DNA from: Stictocephala bisonia
Taxonomy: Eukaryota > Arthropoda > Insecta > Hemiptera > Membracidae
DNA length: 64,000 nucleotides
Assembly: GCA_035578905.1 (NCBI GenBank)
Contig: JAQJVL010000002.1
Location: 8,742,717-8,806,716 of the forward strand
Direction: 5' to 3'
Shown: piece by piece, positions 35,545 through 48,700 of the stretch
How positions within the stretch are numbered: position 1 is the first letter of the stretch
Layout of the letters: every line of letters starts with the position of its first letter
Position numbers and translations under genes: made by a program
Notes under the pieces: generated by a model
Told to the model about the DNA's origin: nothing
The model's database searches: none
What the model saw: the letters and a program-made list of their open reading frames with translations, nothing else

Positions 35545-38500
35545 AACCGCAGACGTACACAAGTGTAGCAAGTACGGAGTAGAAAAGTGTACGATAATCA
35601 AGTAACACCCAATTCTTTATTGATTGGTCCTAGTTAAAAGCTTTAAAAACAAAATACGTAGTACCAGAATCTTTTTAATAAAGAATATGACTCAACGATT
35701 CGAATGCTTTTCTACATTTAGATTATTAAATTTAGCGTTTTAAACATTTTTTGGAATCAGATCATTAACTTACATTGTAATTCGGTTTCCCCCTCCCGAA
35801 GTGCCAATTTTATGGGAGGGGGAATGGAGGAATGAAAATATACTACGTCATTGGATTTGTACAGATTAGCGTAATTGGTAGATGCTGTCTGTGCTAGTTT
35901 TCGTAACTGCGTGTGCTCAGTGAGTCATTGGTGACTGGCAAGAACTCAACAATTAAATCCTGCATTGAGTTATTTGTTCCAAATTAATATATTGAAGTCA
36001 AACAAATTACTATTGAAAAATAAGGGTCAATTTTAAATTACATTAATTTACTAGATGAATTAATGTATAATATTTTATTAGCTGATGTGTTGTGTTTAAA
36101 TTTAAAATAATCAACACAAACAACTTATATTGAAAAAAATCAAAGTTCATCAACAATTTTAAATCCTCCTCTGCCTGTATAAAAGTTACAAATAAATTGT
36201 TAGAAAATGTTTTATTTTTACATTACATTTTTTAAAGACACATCACACCTTTGAATCAGTACCACCGAACTGCTTTCCCCTTCTATGTATGGACTAATTT
36301 TTAGGTAGTAGTATGTTTTTTTACAGACTATGTATACCCCTGCACGCTTCGAGTGCCTATGCTGTCATTCGGTACGCACGCATTATCTCCGTCGTGTAAA
36401 TGTCTTATTTTTCTCCCATATCACACTGTCACTGTTCAAATAACTTCGTATGTGAAGTAGCTCCGTCATAAAATCTGTCAGCTATTGGTGAATGGTATAA
36501 AAGGCTTTGACTGGCCGGTATCTGGATATTTTTATTATTTGCTTTATTTTAGCTTTTTGTGAGAAAATATATTAGAAGCGTTTCTTAGTGCTTATCTAGA
36601 GCCTGTAAAGATTGTCTGTGTCAAGCTGAAGGGCCACACCTTTATGGTTTTTAAGAAACAGTAATTGGCCTGTCAATGATCATAATAACACTATGTTTAT
36701 ATTATAATAATATTTTATTAATTTTCAATAGCTATCAATCTTTTTATAAAATATCAAAATAATTGTTTTTAAAAGAAGTTTTTTTAAGATTGTTAAAACG
36801 TCAAAGTCACTTTTTATGACATTGCATTGCAGACATTTCTCACATTTTTAAACAAATAAAAACAAACTAGCATTTTTAAACTTTTTGTAAAATTTTGTCT
36901 ACAGACGAATATCCAAAATTTATCCTTTTTTTGACTGATTCGTGTATTAAATACATTCGTACAATGACAGTTTGAAAGTGATATACATTCATTTATTGAC
37001 TGGAGTTGGTTTTATGTTTTTGTGGACCATAAAATATAAAAAGACCAAACGAAGATATTTTTCTGAAATCATGCCTTCTTTAGATCACACTCTTAAATCC
37101 TACAACTTAATTTTAAGAGAAATTTTAACAAGGTCTAAATTCTGTACTTCTGTAATATTTATTGCAAAACAAAAAAATACTTTTTTACTTAAGAAATTAT
37201 ATGAATAATGTACTAACAAGATACAACGACTACCAACACTAGGCCTATAGGTTTTGATTAAAAAAAATACTTTTTATTAGCCAAAGAAATTTTCAAAAAT
37301 TAAACCAGTTAAAACCACATTAAACAGAGAACCGTTCAATATAACTACAGAAAAGTTCATAATGAACTATGTGTCCACATTCTTTGCTATGTTACTAAGT
37401 GTAATCCAAACACAGAGAAGCCTGTTGTTGTAATAACTGCTTTGGAAGTTCTGCAAAATACGAGCACAGTGATTTCTCACGTCTTAGAGGCTTTCGTGTT
37501 TGCCGATCTTTTAATATGTCATGTCTGAGCAAACATAAAAAGACAAACGAGACATATAAAATAAAATATTGTTTTTTTCCAGATGAACGTATAGGGTCTA
37601 GGTAATGAATTAAAAGTTAACTTTATACAATAGGCCAATGTCAGTTTAGCAGGGAGTTTGCCAAAGTGTTGTTGGCTTTGTTTACGATAGTTACAGAGAA
37701 TGCTACACCAGTTAACATTGACACAGTCCATAAGACCATTACTGTGAGGGTAATAACTTCCGTCTAGAAGTAATGTGAAATGTTCTTCCATCCATTCTCC
37801 CACTTGTAGGTAGCGGCTTGTCTAGTAGGGGTCAGCTACAGAGAAATACACTTAAATTTCCTGTAGTTGTAAATTTCTATCTTATCATAGTCCATTCCCC
37901 TTACAGTAATAAGAGTAAATTGAGACGAAAAAAATATTACAAATTATTTAATTTGGCTATTAATAAATAACTCCTAGACACAGGTGAACTTGTTCACCTA
38001 AAGTCATCAAACTTATTCACCTCTTCTCATATTTGCCAATATCTCTACGATCGGCGACTTCCTGACGAATAACAATGAAAGAAATTCGGTTTTGGGAAGT
38101 CTGTTGGCAGAACAGAACGCGCGAAACAAGTTTTATGATCTGTAAGTTTTCAGATAATTCGGGACAGGAAATCGAAAGGACCTTTTGGAGCGCAAGAAGA
38201 TAAAAAATTGAACTAGATCGATAAGTTTTTTGATAGCTCCTCGGATTTTGAAGTTCAAAAGTGGATTTTAACAAAAGAGGGACCATGGAAAGCTATTAAC
38301 TAAAAAAATGAAAACTTGTTATCAAAATAGTAAATACTAGTAAAATACTAAAAATGAAAAACCAGCAATCGAACCAACTAAAATAAAGTAATTTAGGAAA
38401 CAAAGACTGGCTATAACGTCACTGCTATATAACACGACTTTCTCAAAAGAAAACGAATGTTCAAAAATAATAAAAGAAAAACAGTCACAGTTAAAAAAGT

Positions 38501-38690
38501 GCAATCAAAACTGATTGCAACTTCTTTATTGACATACTTAATATTAACCTTCGATAATCTGACAAAAAAGAGTTTTGTTATTTGGTTTTATTTACAGAAT
38601 ACTTGATGATTATGACGCATTTTTGAAAAGAGTAGAAAGGAATAGAAGAACTGAGAAAAATAATACTAATAAAGATAAAGAGAGAAAAAA
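35545..38690. other. Intergenic upstream of rhomboid, little recognised
   Basis: AT-rich. Holds a Helitron-end-like GCACGCTTCGAGTGC word near 36344 and, at 37805-37835, a copy of GTAGCGGCTTGTCTAGTAGG also present at 59279. Frames at 37519-37803 and 38017-38286 (minus) have no family motifs. Any rhomboid 5' UTR exon or promoter should lie in or before this stretch; I cannot point to it. Confidence 0.35.
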
Positions 38691-38940
38691 GAAACTGAGG
38701 TCACTTTCAGATGGTCGCAGCGAACAACTCGATGTCTGTTAGAAGTACATTACAACTAATGTACATCTTTATATATCTGTAGTAATGCTTAAGCATACAA
38801 TGTTAATCCTTGAGAATTTGGAGGTAATATAGGATAGACTGACAACGTGCTGGCCCTTCCATTGCATGGCAGAGGGGAGAAATAACCACTCGAGACACAC
38901 ACACACACACACACGCGCTGTTTTCTTTTTCTCTGTGGAA
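38690..38940 (+). repeat. Dispersed repeat copy 1 (also 44200-44475, 59276-59575)
   Basis: Shares AGAGAAAAAAGAAxC, AATGTACATCTTTATA, a GTAATxxTTACTATG-like block, GGGAGAxATAA and CTxTCTCTGTG words with the other two, all in plus orientation. A short open segment before it (38599-38742, after a TTTACAG) runs into this repeat and stops there. A 9-unit AC/GT run lies at 38896-38914. Confidence 0.55.
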
Positions 38941-38952
38941 TTGCACAGTAGT

Positions 38953-39418
38953 TTTTACAAGTTGGTCTAAAAATCCATTTTAGGATTCCCTGAACCCGAA
39001 AAAGTGGGATTTTCGAAAAAAAAAGTTGGTATCTGTCCGTGTGTGCCTGTCTGTGTGTATGTGCAATTCGCTGGAATTCGCTGGAGACCAAACGGATGGA
39101 TTAATTTTTATGAAATTTGGTATGTAGGTGATTTAGTCAATATCTCCAGATAATTTTTCTGTCACTTTTTTAATTTTTATGGGCAAAATCATACAAAAAT
39201 TAAATTTTCTCAAAAACTGCTCTAACGATTTTGATTAAATCTTCAAGAAAGATGTAAATTACAATTTAAAAATTGTAGTAAAACCTGCATTTCCCTAACC
39301 TGACTAGTTTTTTAGTTATGGCAAAAAATATATTTAGGAATCAAACTGTTAATTTTCCAAGTTTTGATTTTTTAGTGTTTAATATGGGGAAAAGTTTGTG
39401 CCAATTCTTTATAACCAC
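38953..39418 (+). repeat. Dispersed repeat, inverted partner at 47146-47620
   Basis: About 470 bp that matches 47146-47620 in reverse complement. Shared words include AAAATTAAATTTTCTCAAAA, GATTTTGATTAAATCTTC, CTAGTTTTTTAGTTATGGCA, TTTTAGTGTTTAATATGGG and CCGAAAAAGTGGG. It ends only about 50 bases before rhomboid exon 1. Confidence 0.75.
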
Positions 39419-39470
39419 TTATTTTGGTATGGAAATTAAATAAATACTAATGAGCAGATATTTTTCGTAG

Positions 39471-39739
39471 ACCAATTGAAGTTGGAACTGATACCAATGA
39501 TTGACCACACTCTGCCTGACCGATGCCTCTCGGGTTACCCAGTGGGCAAGCGGCGACCTCGGTTCGCCTCACGAGCACTGCCAGTCTCCCGCCGTCCGTC
39601 CGCGAGATGTGACGCTGCCATGGACTCGCGCTACGCCCCCGTAGTACAGACCAAGCCCGCCGTGTCCGGGGGCTTCCACCGACTCAAGTGCCTCGCGACC
39701 TACGTGCCCTGGTTTGTTTGTGTCGTCGGTCTTGTACAG
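39471..39739 (+). CDS. Rhomboid exon 1 in window: 5' segment, likely start and first membrane segment
   Basis: GC-rich exon in AT-rich DNA. An acceptor-like TTTTTCGTAG ends at 39470 and the donor GTAACT starts at 39740. The frame is open from the acceptor. The ATG at 39620 lies in a strong context (GCTGCCATGG) and gives [19 protein letters not shown], then [19 protein letters not shown] entering TM1. Upstream in-frame residues (Arg/Ser/Pro-rich, DRCLSGYPVGKRR) may be coding if an earlier exon supplies the start, so 39620 is the best supported but not a proven start. It ends in phase 0. Confidence 0.72.
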
Positions 39740-42700
39740 GTAACTTAATACGGTTTAACTAAAAAATAACTTACTATTACTAATTATCCACTATAATAAA
39801 TATAATTTTTCCTGTTACATTCACCTTTAATACATTATTTATTATTTTATGACCAAATGTTTTATGAATTTCTCACAAAACATTGAGATTTTTGTTTAAA
39901 ATACAGTTAAATCCGTTATCATTCATGATTAATGCTTGAAATTCTTTGGAAGAGTTTTGTTTGTTCAATATTGTTTGGTGCGTCGATTTTAATTTGAGCA
40001 AATTCTTTGGTGATTTTTGCTTTCAATTACAAAACAGTGAAAATAATTTAGGATATCTAATTTGCTTATTGGAAAGATTTTATTTTACAATTTTCCTTTT
40101 TTTTGTTAGTTATTTTAACGTGTTAGTTTTAATTTTGTCATAGTATGGCCACTTTTAATCGATTTACTTTTTTCTTTTTTCTCTATCTATTAATTGATAA
40201 ACTTTACATATTAAGTTATTCAGTGAACAAAATAGATACAAACATTGACTATAGTTTGTTTTTATATAAATTATACAAGACAAGATTATTCAAAAATATA
40301 ACTACAGTTAATTACAATAGGTTAAAATATAAATTACTAAGTTCAAAATATAATTTAGACTTTTTTTAACTAATTAGTAACCATCTTTTCTTATGTAACA
40401 ATCAAATATATAATCTCTACGTATGTAAGTGTGAATTTCCTAATTGTGAAGTTTTGATTTAGTATAGCAGATTATAATAACGAAGAAGAGTTAATTAATT
40501 CTAAGAAGACCTTTAACTATATAAGACCTTTCAGAGTACACTAAACTAAATAATGTTACAAATTATAATGCTACTAAATTCTTTATTACAGTAATTGTAA
40601 ATACAATTAAAGAGGTGTTGATAATGAAATCATTCTGTTGAACCGACCCTATATCCCATTTCGCTGTAATAAACATGAGAAAACAACGTTTATTTAGTTT
40701 TAAAACATGAATAAAAGTTGTAGTTTCATTTTCCTAAACACTTTTTGTGAAATTCCTAAGATTAACTTCCTGTTGAAGTTCAAAAGTGGACAAGGCAGAT
40801 AATTTTCTTTTTTGTTTATGTTGACAAAACGTTCAGTTATTTTATTTTTTATTTTTATTTGTCTATTTAATATTTTTTTTGTTTATTTTGTCAGACACGC
40901 ATACAAACTGTTGCATATATTGGAATTCAAGTGAAGAATACATAGCAAATGAACAAAAACTCTACTTCAGATTTAAAAAAGGTGGATATGTATTAGGTAT
41001 GACAACGGCAGGCTGCAGTTGTTGATTGTAGCCTTGTAGTTTTACTAATAACTTACTTCATTATCAATAAAAACCGATGTGGCATATGACCCTGTTTGTA
41101 CGTTTTATGGAATGTAAACATTATAAAAACGTTTAATTACAACTAGTCATACAATTTGTAGGGCGATTTTAATGTAATATTCAGTCATAAAGATTACATT
41201 TATCAATTCGTATCGTCTGAAACATCCAGTAAAGGAATCAATTTATTTACTATTTATGTTGAGCCCTCCAAAACTGCACGTGCAAAAGTGTTCTATTAAA
41301 AAATATATTTTTATCCTATAAAGGCGCCTATAATAAATGTTTTCTTCTTGCTCTAAGTTCGTTATATTAAAAATTCGTTAATAACAGAAATGATGCTAAT
41401 GACGCACATCACGAAATCTCCGAAACCACAGAACAGATTTGTAGGGAAGAAATTTGTAGGGAAGGAAGTTTTTGTATCATAGAGATCAACTACGTAAAAG
41501 TTTCTCGACATTGTATTCCAAGACGTAAAACGCCCCTCAATGTTTCCTTTTTTTCTATAAGGCTAGCACCAGCAATTTAATAAATTTATTTCAAAGAGAT
41601 GAAACAAAAAACATAAACGTGACACAAAAGTTTGGCCAATTTGGTTTTCATTGTGGAATATTTAAGGTGATCTCTACTAACTCTGACGTGATTGCACTAC
41701 TTTGCATCTCTCTAAAGTCGACTTATATGGTTTTCTAGAATTAAAAACGTTGTTATCTTGGTGAACGGCAGCAGAATTAGCTCTTATATTGATGTGATGG
41801 TTTAGAGAGAACCGCCCCGTGCGAAGCACGGAATGTCGTCTTAGTTTTTTAATGAATATCACTACTTTTAAGAAATTCAAACTTAATTCGTCATGGAAAT
41901 ATGTTTTTAGAGTGTATTAATTATTAATTTTAGAGGCTCATACATTACAAAAGGGTATCTTTTGGATTATATTTTCGGTTATCCACGTTGCTAAAATGTT
42001 TGTGCACATCTAAATCATGAAACTTCTAACTTTAGAACGCCATAATCCGTAATAAGATGATATACGGTTTTTTCTACGTAGTTTATAATATTGGTCATAT
42101 TTTGTTCTTTGTTTTGCTTATTGCCTTTATCCAAGAAATAGTATACATAACCTCTGAACCTTCAGCAAGCAACAATTGTAAACATTTGTCACGAGAACAG
42201 TCATTTGTACACTTGTTGTCAGAAAGGTTTGGTGTATGTATCAATAAAGACGGGCGTATCGTTATCAATAGATTACCACTCTCCTCCAGACGTAGATAAC
42301 TTTTAATCACTAATTGGCTACTTATATATCAATACTATTGCTTAGTTTGTTTTCAAACCAATCCCTTACATTATTGTTGTCACTTTCTTGAAAAATAGCT
42401 GTCCGTATTTGAAAAATGTTGGAAGATTTTTTTCGGATGCGGAGACAATATGTCTTCAGATCCCGTAGTAATAGTGGGGGGGGGGCAATTTTGAGTGGGT
42501 ATGTCATTATCGTCATGCACAGGTACAAGGTTAGTGGGCACAAGGTTAGTTGGGCCGACTGTAAGGTTAGCGGTGTGAGCTGTTAATTGTAGCACTACCA
42601 CACCTTAATTGAAGGAATAAGTTCCAAAACAGTTGTACAAGTTTTATTGAAACAGAATATTGGCTAATGCTTCCAGTGTTTACCGGGACAATATGTACCA

Positions 42701-45700
42701 CGTGAATTCCAGAAAATATTTTAATTTAAAAAAAAAACACAAAAATATTTTTATTGATCATAAAAATATATATTCCATTCATAAAAATTTAAGAAATGGC
42801 AGATTTCCAAATGTATGTACGAATACGAAAATAAAATAGCGTTACAAAATGTATCACATTCAAACAATAGATAATAACGGTTTTCATTTTGGCGGATTTA
42901 TGCACGTGTTGCCTGATAAATGTACAGTTCTTCCATATTGCAGTGGGCATATTGGGGGGGTTTTCTTCCATAAAACATACCGATTTAATAGTGATATTAG
43001 TGGTATGTTTGTTAAGAATTTTTTTTAACATTTATTATTCATTATTCACCATTAAGGCGCCGATCGTAAAGATATGAAAGAATTTGAGGAGCAAATGAGG
43101 GTAGGCCCTAATTAGTGTAGATGTACAGGCGTAGTCATTGTTACTAACTAAGGTCGACTGTAAAGAACAATGTATTAATAGCTCTGTAGCCAGGGCATCT
43201 AAGGAACCTCTAGCTTTACGTGGAATCCGAACCACGTATTATTGACCTGATTTTCAGCTAACTGAAAGCCTGATACTCAATTATCAATCCTACATAACAT
43301 CCTATCACCGACTATCTCTCAACAAATATATTTTCTGATCGGAATTTCTATCGTAAATATCTTTTCTTCAAGTTTCAATTGTGAACGTACAGAGTATTAG
43401 AAGAGCCGATACTGGTCAATGAGCAAATTGATTTTGCTCGCAATTTTGAGGTAGACCGAAACCACGGTTAAAATGTCCCCTAGTTAAGTGATTGAATTGT
43501 ATGTCTTAAATTAATTTTAACGTATATTGAGATGTAAAATAGATCTAATCGAATAGAGCGAATACTATACTATATATATTAATGGGTATAAGTGATCCAG
43601 GCCCAAGTTATATCATCATCATCAACAACAACAGTGTTCAGCTCTCAGAAGGTCCTGTTGCAGCAATACGCCACATCTGTCCAACTAGATCCCGCTCTGG
43701 CTCAGCCGCTACTAGCCAAACTCCATACTATGACTAAGAGTCTACACGGTTCCTATTGTCCCTCTTCGGCCCGAGCACAAGGATAGATTTATTCCCTTGT
43801 CAACTCCTGGGTGCCAGTATAAAGAAGTGTTGTTTTAGTTATTGTACAGAAAATAGTTTTTGACTGACTAGTAGTGTGTCGGTCTCGTCGAGTAGCCTAC
43901 ACCAAAATCTTAGGGGAAAGGCAATAAAATCATAAACTTGGTTAGCTTTTTTCAAAGAAAACCAATGTTTTCAGGCTGACATTTGTTTTTACTCGTGCAC
44001 CCCCTCCCTGTACCCTCATTCACAGGGGTGTCAGAGCGGAATTTAGATGGTGTGACTTATAGCACGGTTTTTGTTTTCCAGTTCGTGTCTTCCATCATAA
44101 TATCTAACACCAGTTTTCTTTTTTCATTCTCATACTTCTCCTTCCTTTCGCTTTCTTTCCGACCTCACCGAACAGTTTTTTCTTATTTTGATTCCCAGCG
44201 CAGAGAAAATGATTCAGAGGTCGCTTTCTTGTAGCAATAGTGAACGCCTTGGTAGCGAGTGGCAGTTGTAAATAGATTACAAATAATGTACATCTTTATA
44301 CATCTGCGGTAATAATTACTATGTTTATCCTTGAGGATTTGGGAGAGATAAGTGAGGGGTTGGGCCTGCCAGTGCCATCACATGGTAAACTGGGGAAATA
44401 ACTACTCGTCCCACATTATCTCACTATTGAGTGTGACTTCTGTTTCTTTCATCTCTGTGGTCCCAACTAGTTTATGTTTTTTTTTTTTTTTTTTTTTTTT
44501 TTTGTCTTACTACTTTATTGTAACATTACGAGAATGTCTATTATATTATTTCCCTACACGAATCCCTTTTGTTTGAGGAAGATAAACGCAGTTTCCAAAA
44601 ATAGATCTTGATTATATTTTGTGCTTATAATATAGACAGACAACTTTGTTGTGTGGCGTTCACTTGTATTGTATTTCTTTTATCACATCACGCCACCCCC
44701 ATTCTTCTCAAAATGATAATCTTTGTTGTTTACAGTCTCGTGTCATCTCTTGTGAAACCCCTTGATTCTGTTGCAGTCAGCAATCATTTCAGATATAAAA
44801 TTTCACAACTACTTCACTCAATATTTTATCAAATGTTTATTTTTTTTTATAATCATTTTTTATCCAAGCAGTACGGTAACCCCTTTCTTTAATAAACTTT
44901 CCTTTGTAATTAAACTCTTATTTTATTTATTTTTATACTTTAAAATACAATTTTGTACATGTAAAACTATGCCCTCAGTTTATTTCCATATTTATTTTTA
45001 TATTCTTTTCCTTTGAGACTTATATTCAATTGTTTTTCTCGCTTTACTATTATTACGTTTACCTTAGTTTATCTCCATTCCATATTTTTCACACTTTTAA
45101 TAAAATTATCGTAGCACTTTTACCTGACTCACTTCACTTATTATTTCCATTCCACCCAAAAAGCTGTAGGCACTGGTGGCGCAGTGCTGTAACCCAGCTA
45201 CTTGGGGACAAAATGTTGAGAAGATGTAGGCAATAGGTTCTATGCTTGGTCCTCTTAAAGTTGATCACAAACTGGTAAATCCAATGATTGACTTACCACC
45301 GATTGCGCTCTTCGTGTATAAGTTCTTGGAAAGCGATAAGGCCAGCGATATTTGATTCCTGGTAGATAAGGAATACCACAGTGGACGTAAAAATTACTGA
45401 AGAAAGGTTTTTAGAGTAATAGAATATTTATCAAGTGATATTGAATTAACAGAAAAAAACGTAGTGTTAGTGAATTAACGGAACATATCTCAAATGATTA
45501 ATATAGTCATGTAAATTTGTTCGGTACTATTTTGGGTATTGTTTTCTTTTATTTTGACTGTTTTAGCTCTTATTAAGCCTGAATATTCTGGTGATGACAA
45601 ATTGGTCTATAATTTGACTTCTGTTGATTACTGTAAATGTTATTCCTTTAGAATTAAACAATCCAAACTAATTAAGAGATTCTTTTAAAATGTAATTAAC

Positions 45701-48700
45701 TGAATTGAATGAATATTACACGACCCTTGGAGGAGCTCCCTTTTGCACACAGACCAATAGTCTGTGCTAGAGATATTCTTTTGTAATTTTGTATTCTTTG
45801 TGTGATTGATCGATGAATAAAGCGATTTTTATTTGATTTACCATTTAACCACCCGCCCATTCGAAGTATTGTGGTACTAACCCACTCACACATACACATA
45901 CAAAGGTATTCTAGCATACCCTTCTCGAATATCTAACGCAAAACAACAGTGATTAGTAGTGTACATTTAGATGGTAGGTATGACTGATTATCTCAGGTCG
46001 AAGGCTGTTTGCAGACCTCGGAATTCACAATCGAGACGGGAAGCGGTCTACATAGCAGAGGTGACGCGGGAATTAACGATTGTACTTCCTGTGAATGTCT
46101 GTTAAGTTATTGTATCCAGGGGACACCCCTTTGTTGTTCAAATGTCTGCATGTCTAATATCAGCTGTTTGCGAATTCTACAATCTTGACCTTTGGTCCCG
46201 GTTAACCAATACCCTAGAATAGCAAACAATGAAATAGCTTCTCTCATTAAGCAGTTCTTGCAACATCTACTTTTTAAGCTCTTCACAGTTTTGACAAACC
46301 AATCACTTGCTTTTAAAATTTATATAAAAATAGAATCACCCCCAAATATTGTTTTTTTTAAAAAAAGCATGCATTTTGAACATTCGTCTGTTAACTTCGC
46401 GTTGAAAATAAAATTTGTTTGTAAGTTCTGTCAGAGTGGCAGTGTGAAAAAGACTACATAAAATCTTTTTTGTTTGAGATGCACATACAAACCCCATACA
46501 AGAAGTTATAAAAAAAGATGTCAAAATTTATTGGGAATTAAGCTGGTAAGTTTCTAGGTTATATGAAGAAAAAACTTTATTTGGAAGTGAATTTATTTTA
46601 TTGAGGTCAGCAATATTTATAAATATGGAATATAGTGGTCATCCACTATTTTAATGATTTTTTTAACTAGTCAAAATTAACCCCAAAAACACGAAGCCAT
46701 AAACATTTTTATGCGAAATTACCGATTTAAAAAAATAAATTGTTTACACCAAAACGATGTTTATAACATTAATATTATATAGTTTTCCTCCTAAACACAA
46801 AAATATGACAACCATTTCCTTTAACCACAAATAAAGACAGGTAGATACTTCACAAAACAGGTTGGGCTATGTTAGGTTAGGTCAGCAATAATATGCATTC
46901 ACGGTCAATAACATAACCTAACCCACATTTTTTAAATATCTCAATTATTTTTCGTTATATGAATGATTTGAAGTCATATTCATGTTCAGGAGAAACAACA
47001 GTACATGGCAAATCTAATAGCACTACACATACAGTAGTTACTGGCGAAATTTTAATATTTTTCAATATTTATCGAAAATCGATATTTCCACCGAAAAATG
47101 TTATGGATTCGTAATTGTGGGCTTAACGTTAACAAGTTTAAAATATTGTTCTAAAGAATTGGCGCAAAACATTCCCTCATATTAAACACTAAAAAAATCA
47201 AAACTTTGAAAATTACCAGTTTGATTTCCAAATATGTTTCTTTGCCATAACTAAAAAAACTAGTCAAGTTGGAGACATGCGGTTTTTACTAAAATATTTT
47301 AAACTGTAATTCACACTTTCCTGAAAATTTAATCAAAATCATTAGTGCCGTTTTTGAGAGAATTTAATTTTTTTATGTTTGTTGCTCATAAAAATAAAAA
47401 AAAAACTAAAATTTCAAAAAAGTGAAAAAAAATCTGGATATATTTGCTAAATACACCTACATACCGAATTTCATAAAAATCTATCCATCCGTCTTGTCTC
47501 CAGCGAACTCCACATACACACAGACACACATACTTGCAGACACCAACATTTTTTTTCGAAACCCCCACTTTTTGGGTTCAGGGGACCTTAAAATCGATTT
47601 TTAGATTAACTTGTAAAAAAATTTGTTTACGGTCACAATACTTTCTCTATGCTAACGCATATGGAAGAAAGTAAAATTTATGAAGACTGGGTGTGACCCT
47701 TATGTTTCATATTTACCCGGTTTTTATTTTTATTTGTTTATTATTTATTTTGCAAGCTGTATTGGTGAAGCTCTATGAAGAACCCACGGTTGTCATGACA
47801 ACAGAAACTCCCATCTGTGCAAGGTAGGTGAAGGAAGGTCAGTTGTGGTTCGCTCAAGGTCGACGCTGTCACCTGCTAATCATCTTTCACTGCCTCTGTC
47901 CACCTGTTTTTGTTTTGAATCAGCGACAAGTTTTTTACGCCTTTTAATCAATCGCTCCAATGGCGTTTGCTCATGGACTTCAACTTTGTGGGTTTCATAT
48001 TCAAGATCATATTGCAATTTATCTATATCAATGCTCATTTCATACTAACAATGATATTTTATTATTTATTTTAAAAGTTTACAACACATTGTAACTGAAA
48101 GTGGTGTTGTTGTTTCGGTGTCTAGCTTGGATTAATTTCTGTTATGTTTGCTTTTTTTAAATAAGCTTTTAAATATTAGCATACAATTTTGTTTCATTAT
48201 TATGTTAAATATAAAGGAAGAGGCCGATCTTCTCTTTTTTTTATTTATTTATTCTTAAGACGCCGATCGTCAAGATATAGGCAAATATGGATTTCGAATG
48301 AGTGTGATGAGTGTAAATAAGCTAATGTAGTCATTGTTACAAACTAAGGCCAACTATTCCTTAGAAAGTGTTATTAATTAATCGCCCAATGACAAATGAA
48401 CAGCCAGTGGTTATCAACTGATCCCTCTCAAAATGTGTTACGACTCTGATTGGGATCGAACTGAGAACCTTTAGCTTATGATGCTGGGGTTTAACCAACT
48501 AAGCTATCGACCATTTAACCTTTCTCTGCCCATTCCTCGTAGACTATTTATCTGTGCGGAGAACTTATCAGACAGAGTAAGGGGAGAACCGGTACAGTAC
48601 AAGGTGAATATTACTAATAAAAACTACCAGTGTAGACCAAGACCTGCGCCATCTCTCCAGGTACTACATGTTCTGACGCCTTAGACCACTGTCTCCACAA

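Noticed and set aside
38599..38742. Possible 3' terminal exon (ILDDYDAFLKRVERNRR...) after a TTTACAG
   Set aside because: Its end lies in a dispersed repeat also found at 44200 and 59276, and no upstream exons or donor are visible; probably chance.
40145..40369. 74-codon Phe/Tyr/Leu-rich frame
   Set aside because: Low-complexity AT-rich DNA gives such frames readily; no other support.
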